Assembly: GCF_030812475.1 (NCBI RefSeq)
Contig: NZ_JAUSSR010000018.1
Coordinates: forward strand, 62,001 to 126,000
Source: Pseudomonas lini
GTDB taxonomy: Bacteria > Pseudomonadota > Gammaproteobacteria > Pseudomonadales > Pseudomonadaceae
DNA: 64,000 bases
Reading direction: 5' to 3'
In this document: positions 26,223 through 35,499 of the stretch, piece after piece
Layout of the letters: every line of letters starts with the position of its first letter
Numbering within the stretch: position 1 is the stretch's first letter
Position numbers and translations under genes: made by a program
Notes under the pieces: model-generated
What the model was told of the DNA's origin: nothing
The model's input: only the letters and a program-made list of their open reading frames with translations
Database searches by the model: none

Positions 26223-27881
26223 TTATTCAGAGGTTTCTCGCACGCACGAAAAACGGTCAAGGACATTTTTGGTAATCATCACGGTATAGGGATCGTTCAC
26301 CATGAGGCCGTGCACCCATTCACAGGTAGCAGCAGTGAAAACCTGTCCCTTACCTTTGTTGAAATGAACAATCATGCCGGTGCCGCGACTGTGCTGACGG
26401 ACACTTTCCTCAGAAAGCTCAGGCGCCAATAAAGATGCACGGTACCGGGCATCGCGGTCGCCAAGCATGAAAGAGTACGCATCTTCACCCCGACCATTTT
26501 CGGCAGAAGTAGCCCACCCCATGGCCAGGATTTCCAGCCCCGGGGGCGCACCATCAGTGCCCAGTGGTTCAGGAAGGCCTTGGACAAAGCTGTAGTCGAG
26601 CCCGTCTACTTCGTAGCCGAAAATGTTGGCCTCATCGCCAAACATATCGGCATAGACAAGGCCCGTGTCTGCAAAACACCAATGTTGCGGCCTGAACACT
26701 TGATATCCGCGCGGGCTGCGTCGGGCCATGCCGCCAAAGCCCGCGTAGATGCCGCGAAGTCCATTCACGCCAAATGTGCTGGCGCCCGGGTAGTTCACCA
26801 AAGGGTCTTCCCATGCGCTTGTCAGTCTCGCGGGATCAATTCGAACGAAGGGGTCAAGCGTGCGAGCATCGTACTTGTAGGCAACTTGCCGCTTGTGGTC
26901 ATCCTCCAGTCGAATCTGCCACATGAAGTTGCCGGCGAAGCGTGCAACGTTCCCGCCGCGCTCGACAAAGGCATCCACGTGGTCGCGCATTTCCCGGGTC
27001 CAGTACTCGTCGTGTCCGACAAAAACAGCGCAAGCATAGCCGTCAAGGGCGTCGGGCTCTCGATGCAGGTCTTCCTGGGTAATGATATCGACCGAGTAGC
27101 CTTGCTCTTCTGCCCAGATCACGAACGGACGCTCGTAGGAGGCCCATCCAGCGAGTGCATAGTATTTGCTGAAACCGTGGAGCGAAGCCCATTCGATGAA
27201 TTCGTACCGTGCAGGCCCCGGTTTTTGCGGACGTCTGGCGTTAATCGAACGCGGCGCATCCGCTGGCAGCCAGACTTGTCCACGCGCCCAGGGACGCTGA
27301 GTTGACAGCAGGGGAGAGCGTCCTCGCGCCGTGCCCGGATGTATGCCGAAATAGTGGTTCGCACCGCCCCAATCGTTGTACGCGGTCCAGGTAGAAGTTG
27401 CGGCTACCAGTACTAAAGAGTCCGAATGCTTTTGAATCGCCCTCACGAAAAACAGATGATGCCCGAGGACGACACCTGCTGCATTGACAACTTCGACCCC
27501 ATAGGCGCCTGCCTGGGTGTCCCCGGCAATGGTCCATTGCGAGAAGACCGGCCAGTTGCATCCACGCTCATAGACCCGGTCGGGCAGGGCATGAAAAGGG
27601 GCTTCGAGAAGCGTTGTTTCATACACAGTCCGCGTCATAGCGCCATCGCGGTAGATCCTCAGGGCGACTTGATCGGTGTTTGAGGACACATGCAACAGCA
27701 CTGTTTCACCCGGCATATAAGAGTGGCGATCGCAGTAGCACCAAGCCGCTGCAGGCCCGTTCTCTGTCGGGACTTCGACCCAGGTTTCGCGAGCGCCCTG
27801 ACGCGATGCTGAAGTCTGGCTGACGGTGATGTCGGCGCCGGCTTGCTTATCGGATGTCGGGAGTGTCTTCATCTCGGTCAT
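26223..27881 (-). CDS. N,N-dimethylformamidase large-subunit-like protein
   Basis: This 552-residue protein resembles the catalytic large subunit of N,N-dimethylformamidase, with blocks such as TWTAYNDWGGANHYF, GYSVDIITQEDLH, VFVGHDEYWTREMRDHVD and ERGGNVARFAGNFMWQIR. The known enzyme (mononuclear Fe held by tyrosines and a glutamate) is about 760 residues and needs a small alpha subunit. This protein is some 200 residues shorter and no alpha-subunit gene is visible, so it may be a relative hydrolysing another amide. It is divergent from an IclR gene with a conserved operator between them. A CGGAG ribosome site precedes the start. Confidence 0.75.
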   Translation of the reverse strand: MTEMKTLPTSDKQAGADITVSQTSASRQGARETWVEVPTENGPAAAWCYCDRHSYMPGETVLLHVSSNTDQVALRIYRDGAMTRTVYETTLLEAPFHALPDRVYERGCNWPVFSQWTIAGDTQAGAYGVEVVNAAGVVLGHHLFFVRAIQKHSDSLVLVAATSTWTAYNDWGGANHYFGIHPGTARGRSPLLSTQRPWARGQVWLPADAPRSINARRPQKPGPARYEFIEWASLHGFSKYYALAGWASYERPFVIWAEEQGYSVDIITQEDLHREPDALDGYACAVFVGHDEYWTREMRDHVDAFVERGGNVARFAGNFMWQIRLEDDHKRQVAYKYDARTLDPFVRIDPARLTSAWEDPLVNYPGASTFGVNGLRGIYAGFGGMARRSPRGYQVFRPQHWCFADTGLVYADMFGDEANIFGYEVDGLDYSFVQGLPEPLGTDGAPPGLEILAMGWATSAENGRGEDAYSFMLGDRDARYRASLLAPELSEESVRQHSRGTGMIVHFNKGKGQVFTAATCEWVHGLMVNDPYTVMITKNVLDRFSCVRETSE

Positions 27882-27988
27882 AAATATTTACTCCGCGAAC
27901 TGTAATGAGTGATCGAATAGCTGAGTGCATACGGCTATCTGAATTTAAGCCCGAGCCTTGCATTGATGTCAACTAGTGATATATTGAA

Positions 27989-28003
27989 TCATCAGGTGAT
28001 ACT
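27989..28003. promoter_or_regulatory. IclR-type operator candidate, copy 1 (TCATCAGGTGATACT)
   Basis: This 15-bp site, preceded by GTGAT 14 bases before its first base, lies between the amidohydrolase-like gene and the divergent IclR gene. It differs by one base from the copy at 34029, where an ATGAT lies at the same distance upstream. Confidence 0.65.
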
Positions 28004-28038
28004 ATTTGGCCAATTTGACATTTATTTGGAGTAATTGC

Positions 28039-28824
28039 ATGACCGAGAAGACAGCCAGCCCACTGTCCAAAGTGCGCGCGGTGGAGCGCGCGATGACGAT
28101 CCTGCGCGCGTTTGGACCTAACACGCTGCGTCTGTCGCTGGCAGAGCTGACTCGACTGACAGAGCTGGACAAGGCAACCACGCGTCGCCTGTTACACACC
28201 CTTGCAGGCGGCGATTTCATCGAGTTCGACGATGCCACAAAGACGTACGCCCTTGGCCCGGGTGTGCTGCTTCTGATGCCGGGCGTGCAATATGGCAACG
28301 ATCTGCGCGCCATCGCGGCTCCAGCCCTTACGCGTCTGGCAGAAAAAACCGGCGCGACCGCTTTCCTCTGGACTTACTTCGATGGTTCGGCCCTGTGTCT
28401 GGACAGAGTCAACTCGCCTGATTTGCACATCCACACACGCTGGTCCGGCATTGGCACCCGGGTTTCGTTGAACCATAGCGGCGGTCCCAGGGTGCTGCTC
28501 GCCTACCTTTCAGCCGAGGAGCGCGCCAAAGTCCTGAACGGTCCGCTGGAGCGTCCGACCGAGCTCTCAACGGTCGATCCGGTCGCTCTGGAATCAGCGG
28601 CGGCAGACATCAGACAGCGGGGGTGGGAGTTTGCGGTTAATGACTTCACGCTTGGTATGTCAGGCCTTGGGGCGCCCATTCTGGATCACAAGGGAGACTT
28701 GGTTGCCAGCGTCAGCATTGCGACCCTGACCCCGCAATTTGCGATGAGCAATGGTCAGCCGGAACATCTTCCTCTCGTCCTGAAGGCCGCCGCCGAGATC
28801 GGTGCGAGCCTGCGGCGAGATTGA
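28039..28824 (+). CDS. IclR-family transcriptional regulator
   Basis: The 261-residue protein has the IclR winged helix (SLAELTRLTELDKATTRRLLHTL at about residues 38-60) and an effector domain with the conserved GWEFAVNDFTLGMSGLGAPI stretch (cut by family knowledge as the PcaR/IclR ligand pocket). ATG 28039 has TTGGAG upstream; an ATG-like extension to 28006 is unsupported. It is divergent from the dimethylformamidase-like gene. The operator-like site at 27989 recurs before the MHS transporter at 34029, so it probably controls a small amide regulon spread over both loci. Confidence 0.87.
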   Translation: MTEKTASPLSKVRAVERAMTILRAFGPNTLRLSLAELTRLTELDKATTRRLLHTLAGGDFIEFDDATKTYALGPGVLLLMPGVQYGNDLRAIAAPALTRLAEKTGATAFLWTYFDGSALCLDRVNSPDLHIHTRWSGIGTRVSLNHSGGPRVLLAYLSAEERAKVLNGPLERPTELSTVDPVALESAAADIRQRGWEFAVNDFTLGMSGLGAPILDHKGDLVASVSIATLTPQFAMSNGQPEHLPLVLKAAAEIGASLRRD

Positions 28825-28869
28825 TCTTCCTGCGAGCAAATTCCGGATCGAAATCCAGGCGGGCATCGC

Positions 28870-29679
28870 ATGTCGAACAGATCATCCAATGAGCAACGCC
28901 GCGAGCTTGGGGTCTTCCTGGCCAGCCGCCGGGCGCGTCTGACCCCGGCGGACTTTGGCCTCCCGCCAGGGCCCCGGCGGACCCCCGGGCTTCGTAGAGA
29001 AGAGGTGGCATTGCTCGCCGGGGTCAGTGTCAGCTGGTACACGTGGCTTGAGCAGGGGCGCGATATCAAACCCTCGACCGCAGCACTGCAACGGCTGTCG
29101 AAAGTCTTCAATCTCGACAGCGTGGAAGCTGCGCATTTACTGGCTTTGGGAGCACGCACAGCGCGCCCGGTTTCGATGAGCGGCGAGGTAAGCTCCGGTC
29201 TGAAATTGCTGGTTCGCGAGATGGATCCGATACCTGCCTATGTTCGCAACTCACGGCTGGATATCCTCGCCTGGAATGACGCGATCGCTGCTTTGTTTGT
29301 CGATTATGGATCGCTGCAACCTGACGAGCGCAATACGTTGCGCCTTTTATTCCTCTATCAGCCTTACCGCACGCTGATCCTGGACTGGGAGAGCATGGCG
29401 CGAGGCATGATCTCCACCTTCCGTGCAGCCCGTGCTCAGGCCGATGACAAGGCGCCTTTCGATAGCCTGGTGAATGAACTCAATGACCTGAGCCCCGAGT
29501 TCCGTGACTGGTGGCCGGATACGGATGTGAAGGGGTTCGATGAAGGCTGTAAACGCCTCTTGCACCCCAAGACAGGACCTATCGAGTTTACGTACATAGC
29601 GCTGACCCCGCACGGTCGACCGGATCTTTCGCTGGTGACTTATATTCCGCGGCCCGCTGACGGTGAGTCGCAGTCATAG
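28870..29679 (+). CDS. XRE-family regulator with MmyB-like ligand-binding domain
   Basis: This 269-residue protein has an N-terminal helix-turn-helix (REEVALLAGVSVSWYTWLEQGRD, residues about 39-61) and a C-terminal MmyB-type domain, seen in LDILAWNDAIAALF and later VTYIP. In this family the C-terminal domain is thought to bind a small hydrophobic ligand. The start lies 45 bases after the IclR stop. It is followed on the same strand by the old-yellow-enzyme gene 190 bases downstream, a common pairing in which the regulator controls a reductase. No operator was recognised. Confidence 0.83.
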   Translation: MSNRSSNEQRRELGVFLASRRARLTPADFGLPPGPRRTPGLRREEVALLAGVSVSWYTWLEQGRDIKPSTAALQRLSKVFNLDSVEAAHLLALGARTARPVSMSGEVSSGLKLLVREMDPIPAYVRNSRLDILAWNDAIAALFVDYGSLQPDERNTLRLLFLYQPYRTLILDWESMARGMISTFRAARAQADDKAPFDSLVNELNDLSPEFRDWWPDTDVKGFDEGCKRLLHPKTGPIEFTYIALTPHGRPDLSLVTYIPRPADGESQS

Positions 29680-29870
29680 GTTCACAAGGCACCTTCTTGG
29701 TGACGCATGTGTTGCATAAGCTCTACGGCTTGGGCAGAGCACTCCGCAACGGGCAAGACGATCGGCTCGGTCGGCGTACGGATTTAACAATGTGCCGCAC
29801 GACCGAAAGCTGAAAGTGTCGGACCGCCGGATCCTGCCTTTATCAACCCAGCCTGGAAAGAGCACATCCT

Positions 29871-30965
29871 ATGTATACACCTGATAAAAGTCCGGTCCTT
29901 CAACCTGTCACCCTGGGTGGTTTACACCTGAAGAACCGTATTGTCATGGCACCGATGACACGCAGCAGATCCGACGATGACGGGGTCCCTGCGCACTACG
30001 CTGCGGACTATTATTCGCAACGCGCCGGGGCCGGTCTGATCATCACCGAAGCGACCAATATTTCCGCGCAGGCCCGTGGTTATCCCCGAACGCCGGGTAT
30101 CTGGTGCGACACGCAAGTGGCCGCCTGGAAACGCATCACTGATGCAGTGCATCGGCAGGATGGGAAGATTTTCCTTCAGCTGTGGCACACCGGTCGCATG
30201 TCGCATCCTGACATGCAGGGTGGCGAACTTCCGGTGGCACCCTCGGCCTTGAAGCCGGCTGGGCAGATCCGGGTGCACGATGGAATGAAGGATTTTGTCA
30301 TTCCGCGGGCGTTGGAGGCCGACGAGATAGGGCTGATCGTGGAGGACTATCGTCGTGCCGCAGTGAATGCGCAATTAGCAGGTTTTGACGGAGTAGAGGT
30401 GCATTGCGCGAACAATTACTTGCTGGAGCAATTCATCCGTGACAGTACCAACCACCGCACTGACCAATATGGGGGCGCGCTTGATAATCGCTTGAGGTTT
30501 CCCCTGGAGGTCATCAACGCGGTGATCGGGGTATGGGGTGCGGATCGCGTCGGTGTCAGAGTTTCCCCTATCACCACGACGCCGGGTGACACTCCGCTTG
30601 ATAGCGACACGATGAACACTTACGGCACTTTTCTGGACAAGTTATCCAATCTGGGATTGCTTTACGTTCACGACATTGAAGGCATCACGCAAATGAGTCG
30701 TGAGGAGTCCGGTGGGGTGACCTTTGAACAGCTGCGCAAGCGTTTTCGGGGCGCCTACATAGCCAACAATCAGTACACGCTGGCCTTGGCCGAACTGGCC
30801 GTGTCCCAGGGCAATACCGACCTGGTCAGTTTGGGCCGGCCGTTCATCGCCAATCCCGACCTCGTCGACAGGCTCCGCGCCGGCGCGCCGCTGGCAGAGG
30901 CCCCCAAGGAATACTGGTACGGAGGTGACGCTACCGGGTATTCGGATTGGCCCGGCATGCGATAG
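29871..30965 (+). CDS. Old yellow enzyme family NADH:flavin oxidoreductase (NemA-like)
   Basis: This 364-residue FMN enzyme has the OYE signatures NRIVMAPMTRSR near residue 22, LQLWHTGRMSHP and FDGVEVHCANNYLLEQF (active-site and FMN contacts), and SLGRPFIANPDL near the end. The family reduces activated alkenes, nitro compounds and quinones with NAD(P)H. A purine-rich GGAAAGAG precedes the ATG. It lies after the MmyB-type regulator gene. It is a NemA/XenB-type enzyme by length and motif; the natural substrate is unknown. Confidence 0.88.
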   Translation: MYTPDKSPVLQPVTLGGLHLKNRIVMAPMTRSRSDDDGVPAHYAADYYSQRAGAGLIITEATNISAQARGYPRTPGIWCDTQVAAWKRITDAVHRQDGKIFLQLWHTGRMSHPDMQGGELPVAPSALKPAGQIRVHDGMKDFVIPRALEADEIGLIVEDYRRAAVNAQLAGFDGVEVHCANNYLLEQFIRDSTNHRTDQYGGALDNRLRFPLEVINAVIGVWGADRVGVRVSPITTTPGDTPLDSDTMNTYGTFLDKLSNLGLLYVHDIEGITQMSREESGGVTFEQLRKRFRGAYIANNQYTLALAELAVSQGNTDLVSLGRPFIANPDLVDRLRAGAPLAEAPKEYWYGGDATGYSDWPGMR

Positions 30966-30978
30966 GTAATTAATGATC

Positions 30979-31000
30979 GAGGATCGCGCGAGCGATCCTC
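30979..31000. terminator. Hairpin after the OYE gene
   Basis: A perfect nine-base stem (GAGGATCGC with GCGATCCTC, loop GCGA) lies 14 bases after the OYE stop, between convergent genes. It has no T-tract, so its termination strength is uncertain. Confidence 0.5.
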
Positions 31001-31068
31001 ATCTGGCAATCGATCAGCGGATTCGCCCATGCGTGGAGGCAATGTCCGGGCGGACCTGATCCGGGATC

Positions 31069-32514
31069 TCATGCACAGGCTTGCGGTCGCAGGGGCCAGG
31101 CGGCGCCACGGGACAGAAAGCGCTCGGTAAACATCTCTTCATAAGATAAAGCGGCAATCAGAACGTTCTCATCGGCCCCCCGCGCTCCAATGAACTGCAG
31201 TCCGACTGGCAAGCCCATACGTGTGCGGCCGCAGGGGACTGAGCAGGCGGGTTGCTGGCTGAGGTTAATGGGAAAGGTGAACGATGCCCACTCGATCCAG
31301 CTTGTATAACCGTGGTTGGCGGGGACATCGGCCCCCGCTTCAAACGGCGCGATGGCTACCGTCGGCGATACCACAAGGTCGTATTGGGCGAGAAGCGCAT
31401 CCATCTTCGCGCCATATTGTGCCCTTGCCACTTGCGATCTTGCGTGGTCCACCGCACTGAGTTCCCGCCCAAGCGCAGCCGCCGCAAGCAGGCCGGGATC
31501 ACAGTGGGCCTGCGCGTTTTCGTCGATTCCAGCGATTCGCGCCGCGGCCCCCACATACCAATGATTTTTGAACATCTCTGGCAACGAGTCCTGGTCTGGA
31601 AGGCGAATCGGTTCCACGGCTGCACCCGCCTGCGCCAGTGCATTGATTGTGGAACGTACGATTGCGTCGACTTCATGATCCACAGGCCCGATGCATGGCA
31701 TTTCCCAATACCCGATCTTCACCCCCTTCCATTGGAATGGGCGGGCACAGATGCCTGCAAAGGCCGTCGGTGGTTGGCTCCAGTCGCGCAAGCTGCGGCC
31801 ACTGAGGATGTCGAGCATGAGTATCACGTCGCCGACGGTTCTGGCCATTGGCGCGACGTGGGCCAGGGTTCCGAACGTACTGGCGGGGTGCGTCGGTACG
31901 CGGCCAAACGTGGGCTTATGTCCAACCACACCGCAAAAGGATGCGGGAATGCGGATTGATCCCCCACCATCGGTGCCGAGATGGAGCACACCCGCTCCCG
32001 TTGCCGCCGCAATCGCAGCGCCTCCTGAAGAACCGCCCGAGGTCATGGATGGATTCCAGGGATTGCGTGAAATTCCGTTGCGCGGGCTGTCTGTCACTCC
32101 CTTCCATCCAAACTCAGGGCTTGTCGTCAAACCCAGAATGACAGCGCCAGCGGCTCGCAACCGTTGAACGGAGGGCGCATCCGACATGGCGGGCGAACGA
32201 CCTGTAGAAAGACTGCCATAGCGAACATCCAGGCCTTCGCACGCGATCAGATCCTTGACCGTGATCGGTATCCCGTCGATGGCAGACAGTTGCTGCCCAC
32301 GACTCCAGCGCACTTGTGCAGCTTTCGCCGACGCCAGTGCACCGTCGTGATCAATGACCGTAAATGCGTTAAGCATAGAATTGATACTTTCAGCTCGCGC
32401 CAGACAAGCAGCGGCGAGTTCGACCGGGGATACGTCTGCGCTGGCAAACGCGGCACAGAGATCGCTCGCTGACGCCTCACACAGCTCAGACAGGGGTTGC
32501 GAGATATGTCTCAT
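31069..32514 (-). CDS. Amidase (amidase-signature family)
   Basis: This 481-residue hydrolase has the Ser-cisSer-Lys triad of the amidase-signature family: Lys87 in ITVKDL, Ser162 in GGSSGG and nucleophile Ser186 in TDGGGSIRIP. The 24-residue spacing between the two serines matches characterised members. It would hydrolyse a carboxamide to an acid and ammonia or amine. It starts 65 bases after the MHS transporter gene on the same strand, so transporter and amidase probably form one operon, headed by the operator at 34029. This ties it to the dimethylformamidase-like protein in a single amide regulon. No strong ribosome site was seen. Confidence 0.87.
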   Translation of the reverse strand: MRHISQPLSELCEASASDLCAAFASADVSPVELAAACLARAESINSMLNAFTVIDHDGALASAKAAQVRWSRGQQLSAIDGIPITVKDLIACEGLDVRYGSLSTGRSPAMSDAPSVQRLRAAGAVILGLTTSPEFGWKGVTDSPRNGISRNPWNPSMTSGGSSGGAAIAAATGAGVLHLGTDGGGSIRIPASFCGVVGHKPTFGRVPTHPASTFGTLAHVAPMARTVGDVILMLDILSGRSLRDWSQPPTAFAGICARPFQWKGVKIGYWEMPCIGPVDHEVDAIVRSTINALAQAGAAVEPIRLPDQDSLPEMFKNHWYVGAAARIAGIDENAQAHCDPGLLAAAALGRELSAVDHARSQVARAQYGAKMDALLAQYDLVVSPTVAIAPFEAGADVPANHGYTSWIEWASFTFPINLSQQPACSVPCGRTRMGLPVGLQFIGARGADENVLIAALSYEEMFTERFLSRGAAWPLRPQACA

Positions 32515-32579
32515 AGGTATTCAACTATTCCAGCCAAAAGCGCCACGCCGTGGGCGAAGCGCAGTGCAAGGCTTCAGGT

Positions 32580-33923
32580 TTAACGGGCTGCGTCGCGGTT
32601 GGTGTTCGCTGCAGGCATGGAGGGCGTAGCGATGTTTGCCGATACGTTCCTTGCATCAATTTCGCAAAGGTCAACGCCCGCCGTTTCGCGGATCAGAAAT
32701 CCTGCGGCAACAGCCACGAGTCCCAGGCTCATGACGTAGTAGCTATAGACATGTTCCAGGCCGATGCCCGTCAGGTAAGTATTGAGGTAAGGGGCCGTGC
32801 CACCGAACAGGGCAACCGAGACCGACGAGACGAAACCGACGCCCTGGGCGCGGGCCTGGGTCGGTACTTGTTCCGACAACACCGCGGGGAAAATCGAGGC
32901 AATCAGCGACCAGGCGCCGAGACCGATCACCTGAGCCCAAAACAGCGTGTGGGGTTCGGTAGTGACCATGACGGAGATCGGATACGTCAACAACACAACC
33001 AGAATGCCCCACGCGACAATGACCGGTTTGCGACCGATCCGGTCCGATATCATTCCGCAGATCGGTAACCAGATCACACAAAGAATCATGGCAAACAGGC
33101 TGGCGCGGTAGGCGCCCCCGGGGTCCATGCCTCGAGTGATGGCGGTCGCCGGGGCAAAAGTCACCCAGGTGTAATAGGTCAGATTGGCTGAACAGTTGAG
33201 CATCACCAGATTACGGGCAATACGGAAAAGTTCGCCGCGCGACAATTTTCGGCTGGGTTGGGATTTCTCTTCCTGCGCTGTAAAGACATGCGACTCCTCA
33301 ACGTTACGACGCATGAAAAGTACATAAATACCAAGCACTCCGCCGATCCCGAAACCGATACGCCAGCCGTAATCATTCATCGCGTCCGGGCCGAGCATTG
33401 ACGTTAACGCAGCAGCAACGATCGTCGCCGCGATGACGCCAACAATGACACCCAGATAAATCGAACTGGACCATAAACCGCGATGCTCCTTGGGAGCGAT
33501 TTCGGCGACATAGGTGTACGACACCCCGGTCTCGCCACCGTGGGCAATCCCTTGCAACAGCCGAAAGAACATCAGTGCAATTGAAGCGAGCAAACCGATA
33601 TCGCCGTAACTTGGAATCAATGCGATGCCAACGCTGCTGAGTGCCAGCAGTGACATGGTGATCAGCATGATCTTCTGTCGCCCAAGACGGTCAGCCAGCC
33701 GGCCGAATATCAGTCCCCCCACCGGGCGCGCAAAAAACCCGACTGCAAATACCGCAAGCGTCGAGAGCATGGCAGAGCGCGCATCGGTTTTATCAAAAAG
33801 ATTTCGGGCCAGATACACAGAAAACGTCGCATAGAGCGTCCAGTCAAACCATTCAAGCGCATTGCCCAGCCCCACAGCGCGTAAGGACCTGAGGCGCCCG
33901 CGATAGGGATTCAAATCAACCAT
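32580..33923 (-). CDS. MFS transporter, metabolite:H+ symporter (MHS) family
   Basis: This 447-residue membrane protein has about twelve helices and the MHS signatures GNALEWFDWTLYATFS at the N-terminus, RPVGGLIFGRLADRLGRQK between helices 2 and 3, and LLQGIAHGGETGVSYTYVAE in helix 4-5. The family imports organic acids and related compounds with protons. ATG 33923 has GGAG upstream; ATG 33950 is not preceded by a ribosome site. The downstream amidase gene suggests that it imports an amide or its acid. The promoter carries the second copy of the 15-bp operator. Confidence 0.87.
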   Translation of the reverse strand: MVDLNPYRGRLRSLRAVGLGNALEWFDWTLYATFSVYLARNLFDKTDARSAMLSTLAVFAVGFFARPVGGLIFGRLADRLGRQKIMLITMSLLALSSVGIALIPSYGDIGLLASIALMFFRLLQGIAHGGETGVSYTYVAEIAPKEHRGLWSSSIYLGVIVGVIAATIVAAALTSMLGPDAMNDYGWRIGFGIGGVLGIYVLFMRRNVEESHVFTAQEEKSQPSRKLSRGELFRIARNLVMLNCSANLTYYTWVTFAPATAITRGMDPGGAYRASLFAMILCVIWLPICGMISDRIGRKPVIVAWGILVVLLTYPISVMVTTEPHTLFWAQVIGLGAWSLIASIFPAVLSEQVPTQARAQGVGFVSSVSVALFGGTAPYLNTYLTGIGLEHVYSYYVMSLGLVAVAAGFLIRETAGVDLCEIDARNVSANIATPSMPAANTNRDAAR

Positions 33924-34028
33924 GCCTGTTCTCCAAATTGTTTTTATCAAGAACGGCGACCGGGTACGTCCGGTCGCCAGTTCATTAGAGGATCAAATGC
34001 TTTTTGTGTCAATGGATGATTCGATGTG

Positions 34029-34043
34029 TCATCAGATGATACT
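34029..34043. promoter_or_regulatory. IclR-type operator candidate, copy 2 (TCATCAGATGATACT)
   Basis: It matches the copy at 27989 in 14 of 15 positions and keeps the RTGAT element at the same distance upstream. It lies about 105 bases before the transporter-amidase operon start. Confidence 0.65.
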
Positions 34044-34141
34044 TGCGTACAAAACCGTCCCTTTTGGCTGCTCAGATTGAAGATGAGAGATAGCCCTGCG
34101 TTATTCGGTCGGGATACCGAAAACCAAAGTGGCCCGACGCC

Positions 34142-35392
34142 TTAAAGATGCAACGCCAGACCTGTGGAATCGCCGACAGGGGACGGCTGGACTTTGACGC
34201 GCCATGCAATAAGCAGCGCAGACAGCAGCATCACGATCCCTCCAGCGATAAAGACGCCAGTGATGCCACTGGAGCTGAACATCGCGCCGCCCGCAGCGGC
34301 ACCCGCAGCGATAGAAGACTGCACCGAAGCCACCACCATCCCGCCCGCACTTTCCGCCTGATCGGGCACTGAACGTGCTACCCAGTTGGACCACGCGACT
34401 GGCACGCCCCCGAACGCCAATCCCCAAAACGCAACCAGCAGCGCTTGCCCCGGCACCGAGGCAGGCAAAAACACCAAAGCCAACGCTGCCAGCCCCACCA
34501 GCGCAGGCATGAGCGCCAGTGTCACGCGCAGGCTCCGCGCAATCAGCCACCCGGTCAGCATTGTGCCGGCAAAGTTTGCCACCCCGAATCCCAGCAACAT
34601 GAGGGCGAGCCCATCGGTGTTGACGCCGGTGGTGCTTTCCAGGAATGGACGGATATAGGTGAACAGTGCGAAATGGCCGGTGTGTGCGAGTACACAGCCA
34701 AACATGCCGATGGCAATGCCGGGACGCATGAGCACGTCCAGCACAGTTCTGAGTCGTGCCGGACTGCGCGGCGCCATCTGTGGCAGGGTGAACCACTGGA
34801 AGAGCAGGGTAATGCCGCCCACGGCCGCAGCGGCGAGGAAAGCGGAGCGCCAGCCGTACAGTCCGCCCAGGTAACTGCCGAGTGGGACCGCGACGACCGT
34901 TCCTACTGCGATGCCACTGAAAATGATTGACAGCGCTCGGGGAAGCAGCGAGGCCGGGACCAGACGCATTGCGACGGCCGCGGCCATGCACCAGAAACCA
35001 CCCAGTGCCACCCCCAGCAGAACGCGCATGACCATCAGCACCCATATGCTGGACGACAAGGCAACCAGCAGATTGGATGCAATCATGAGGACTGAAAACC
35101 CCAAAAGCACTGTGCGTCGGTCAAGCGTTCGCGTGAAGCCTGGCACCAGCAATCCGGCAAACAGTGCCACGACGGCGGTCACCGTCACCGCTTGTCCCGC
35201 GATAGCTTCGGAAACACCCAGGTCGGTGGCCATGGGGGTCAGCAGACTGGCCGGAAGATACTCGGCGGTCAGCAATCCGAACACACCCATTGCCAGCGAG
35301 AATACCGCCATCCACGCCGGTATCTTCGGTTCTACATCATCAAAACTGCCATGGTCGATATCGGATCCGGTGTCACACACGCTGCTATTCAT
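34142..35392 (-). CDS. MFS transporter, DHA1-type exporter
   Basis: This 416-residue protein has about twelve membrane helices and the AraJ/NepI-like drug- and sugar-efflux features: TAEYLPASLLTPMATDLGVSE at the start, LDRRTVLLGFS after helix 2-3, and RVLLGVALGGFWCMAAA in helix 4. It is divergent from an AraC-family gene, the common arrangement in which the regulator controls the exporter. A final frame overlap with other genes is absent. The exported compound is unknown. It probably belongs with the AraC gene rather than the amide cluster, because the amide-cluster operator lies downstream of it. Confidence 0.85.
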   Translation of the reverse strand: MNSSVCDTGSDIDHGSFDDVEPKIPAWMAVFSLAMGVFGLLTAEYLPASLLTPMATDLGVSEAIAGQAVTVTAVVALFAGLLVPGFTRTLDRRTVLLGFSVLMIASNLLVALSSSIWVLMVMRVLLGVALGGFWCMAAAVAMRLVPASLLPRALSIIFSGIAVGTVVAVPLGSYLGGLYGWRSAFLAAAAVGGITLLFQWFTLPQMAPRSPARLRTVLDVLMRPGIAIGMFGCVLAHTGHFALFTYIRPFLESTTGVNTDGLALMLLGFGVANFAGTMLTGWLIARSLRVTLALMPALVGLAALALVFLPASVPGQALLVAFWGLAFGGVPVAWSNWVARSVPDQAESAGGMVVASVQSSIAAGAAAGGAMFSSSGITGVFIAGGIVMLLSALLIAWRVKVQPSPVGDSTGLALHL

Positions 35393-35499
35393 TTATAAAT
35401 ATCTCCCTAAAATTGACGCGAGTCCAAAGTCTATGCGTCAAAATCAGGATGATCTATGATGGAGCGTCTGTAGTTATTGATCAAAACCCCGGAATAAAC

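Noticed and set aside
29871..30965. The old yellow enzyme as the missing morB of the cif locus
   Set aside because: It is 16 kb away, next to a different regulator, with no shared operator seen, so linkage to cif is unsupported.
34101..35045. A 314-codon minus-strand frame inside the DHA1 exporter gene
   Set aside because: It overlaps the exporter in another frame on the same strand and lacks a recognisable domain or ribosome site.
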